A stretch of DNA of 64,000 bases, from positions 62,001 through 126,000 of the forward strand of contig NZ_JABEME010000009.1 in NCBI RefSeq assembly GCF_013004645.1. The letters run 5' to 3'. Both the position numbers and the translations under genes were made by a program. The notes under the pieces are model-generated. The model was not told the origin of the DNA and did not search any database. It worked only from the letters and a program-made list of their open reading frames with translations. Shown piece by piece: positions 63,445 to 64,000 of the stretch (within the stretch, counting starts at the first letter, position 1; each line of letters opens with the position of its first letter). This DNA is from Stenotrophomonas africana. GTDB lineage: Bacteria > Pseudomonadota > Gammaproteobacteria > Xanthomonadales > Xanthomonadaceae.

Positions 63445-64000
63445 GTGACCGATGCAAGCCAACAACGCAGCCTGCGGCAACTGATCGGGCCGGTCGGTGC
63501 CGATTACCAGCGGCGCGCGTTGCCGCCGGGCTGGGTCTGGGCGGTGCTGGCGGTTTTGCTCGCGGCCACTTGGCTGACCGAACTGCCGGCAACGGCGGCC
63601 GCGGCATTGGTCGCCAGTGCGGTGGTGGTGCATTGGTCACAGCGCGGTCGCATCCATTGGCTGGGGTGGCGCCTGCCGGGCCTGGCGGTGCTCGCGGCCC
63701 TGCTGTGGGGGCCGGAAGTGCTGTCGCAGTGGTTCGAGCACGGGCTGGCCGTGGTGCTGATGTCGCTGGCCAGTCTCAGTATTGGCGTGCACGTGTGGCA
63801 GTCGCGGCAGATGGCCCGCCAGCTGCAGGGCGCGGCTGATGCGCTGGACGATGCCCAGCTGCTGGCACTGTTGCCAGCGGATGCTGCCGAACTGGCCCGG
63901 AAATGGCGGGCAGGTGATGACCGTTGTGCATCGGAACTGGCCGTGGTGATGCACCTGGCGGTGATGCACGCAGCCCTGGCACCGCGCATGCGCGGGCAGG
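63445..64000 (+). CDS. Membrane protein of unknown function (3'-truncated by window)
   Basis: The frame is open from GTG 63445 to the window end, 185 codons. GGAGACTGTGG precedes the start. The N-terminus is VTDASQQRSLRQLIGPVGAD, followed by three hydrophobic segments (VWAVLAVLLAATWLTEL, LPGLAVLAALLWGPEVL, LAVVLMSLASLSIGVHVW) and a hydrophilic region with DALDDAQLLALLPADAAELA. I do not recognise a family. GC is back to the core level. It is divergent from ssrA. Confidence 0.7.
   Translation, partial: MTDASQQRSLRQLIGPVGADYQRRALPPGWVWAVLAVLLAATWLTELPATAAAALVASAVVVHWSQRGRIHWLGWRLPGLAVLAALLWGPEVLSQWFEHGLAVVLMSLASLSIGVHVWQSRQMARQLQGAADALDDAQLLALLPADAAELARKWRAGDDRCASELAVVMHLAVMHAALAPRMRGQ

Overview
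The window is a high-GC gammaproteobacterial chromosome segment that I assign to the Stenotrophomonas maltophilia complex. The reasons are the five-gene efflux operon smeU1-V-W-U2-X with its divergent LysR regulator, the hchA-smoR pair a few kilobases beyond it, and many intergenic GTAG-headed hairpins of the SMAG repeat type. Almost all of it is ordinary core chromosome. The exception is about 57.1-62.8 kb, which has visibly lower GC and ends at the tmRNA gene.

Layout. 1-2.6 kb: end of ispG, a PAP2 phosphatase and a GacA/UvrY-like response regulator. 3.0-9.0 kb (minus strand): a compact Entner-Doudoroff operon zwf-glk-pgl-edd-eda, with a LacI-type operator just upstream of zwf. A second such operator precedes the divergent sugar-ABC ATPase gene at 9.4 kb. 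10.6-17.9 kb: ygfZ, then the succinate dehydrogenase block (SdhAF4-like factor, sdhCDAB, sdhE, ygfX), then lolC-lolD. 18.1-25.7 kb: housekeeping genes (yggX-mutY, ftsY, htpG, rsmD, coaD) and an orphan flagellar-rod-like protein, separated by repeat-rich spacers. 25.8-30.6 kb: a lipoprotein, ferredoxin-ggt, an MBL-fold hydrolase, psiF and upp. 30.8-36.5 kb: a tightly spaced TonB-receptor, phytase-like, metallophosphatase, secreted pyrophosphatase operon that reads as an organophosphate-scavenging pathway. 36.5-39.4 kb: a SUKH-like protein, photolyase and an OmpA-family lipoprotein. 39.8-48.9 kb: smeRv and the smeU1VWU2X operon, including a small unnamed ORF translationally coupled to smeU1. 49.0-55.7 kb: small membrane and secreted proteins, an exonuclease/endonuclease/phosphatase protein behind a third LacI-type operator, smoR-hchA, a lipase-like lipoprotein and a methyltransferase.

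55.8-62.8 kb: a decayed S8 serine protease, then a minus-strand locus consisting of a double-glycine leader peptide, a CPBP-family membrane protein, a C39-peptidase ABC exporter and an HlyD-type adaptor. I read it as a class II bacteriocin (microcin-like) production and export locus. The exporter has no ATG, GTG or TTG in frame upstream of its catalytic cysteine. The best start is ATT, eight bases after a good ribosome binding site. A truncated integrase remnant and ssrA (tmRNA, tag ANDDNYAPVALAA) close the region, consistent with an old island beside ssrA. The window ends inside an unrecognised membrane protein gene.

The spacers carry at least four repeat families: SMAG hairpins, GGGGTC-ended hairpins whose inner stems differ but stay paired, AAGGGGACGGA palindromes, and two long composite inverted repeats each present twice.
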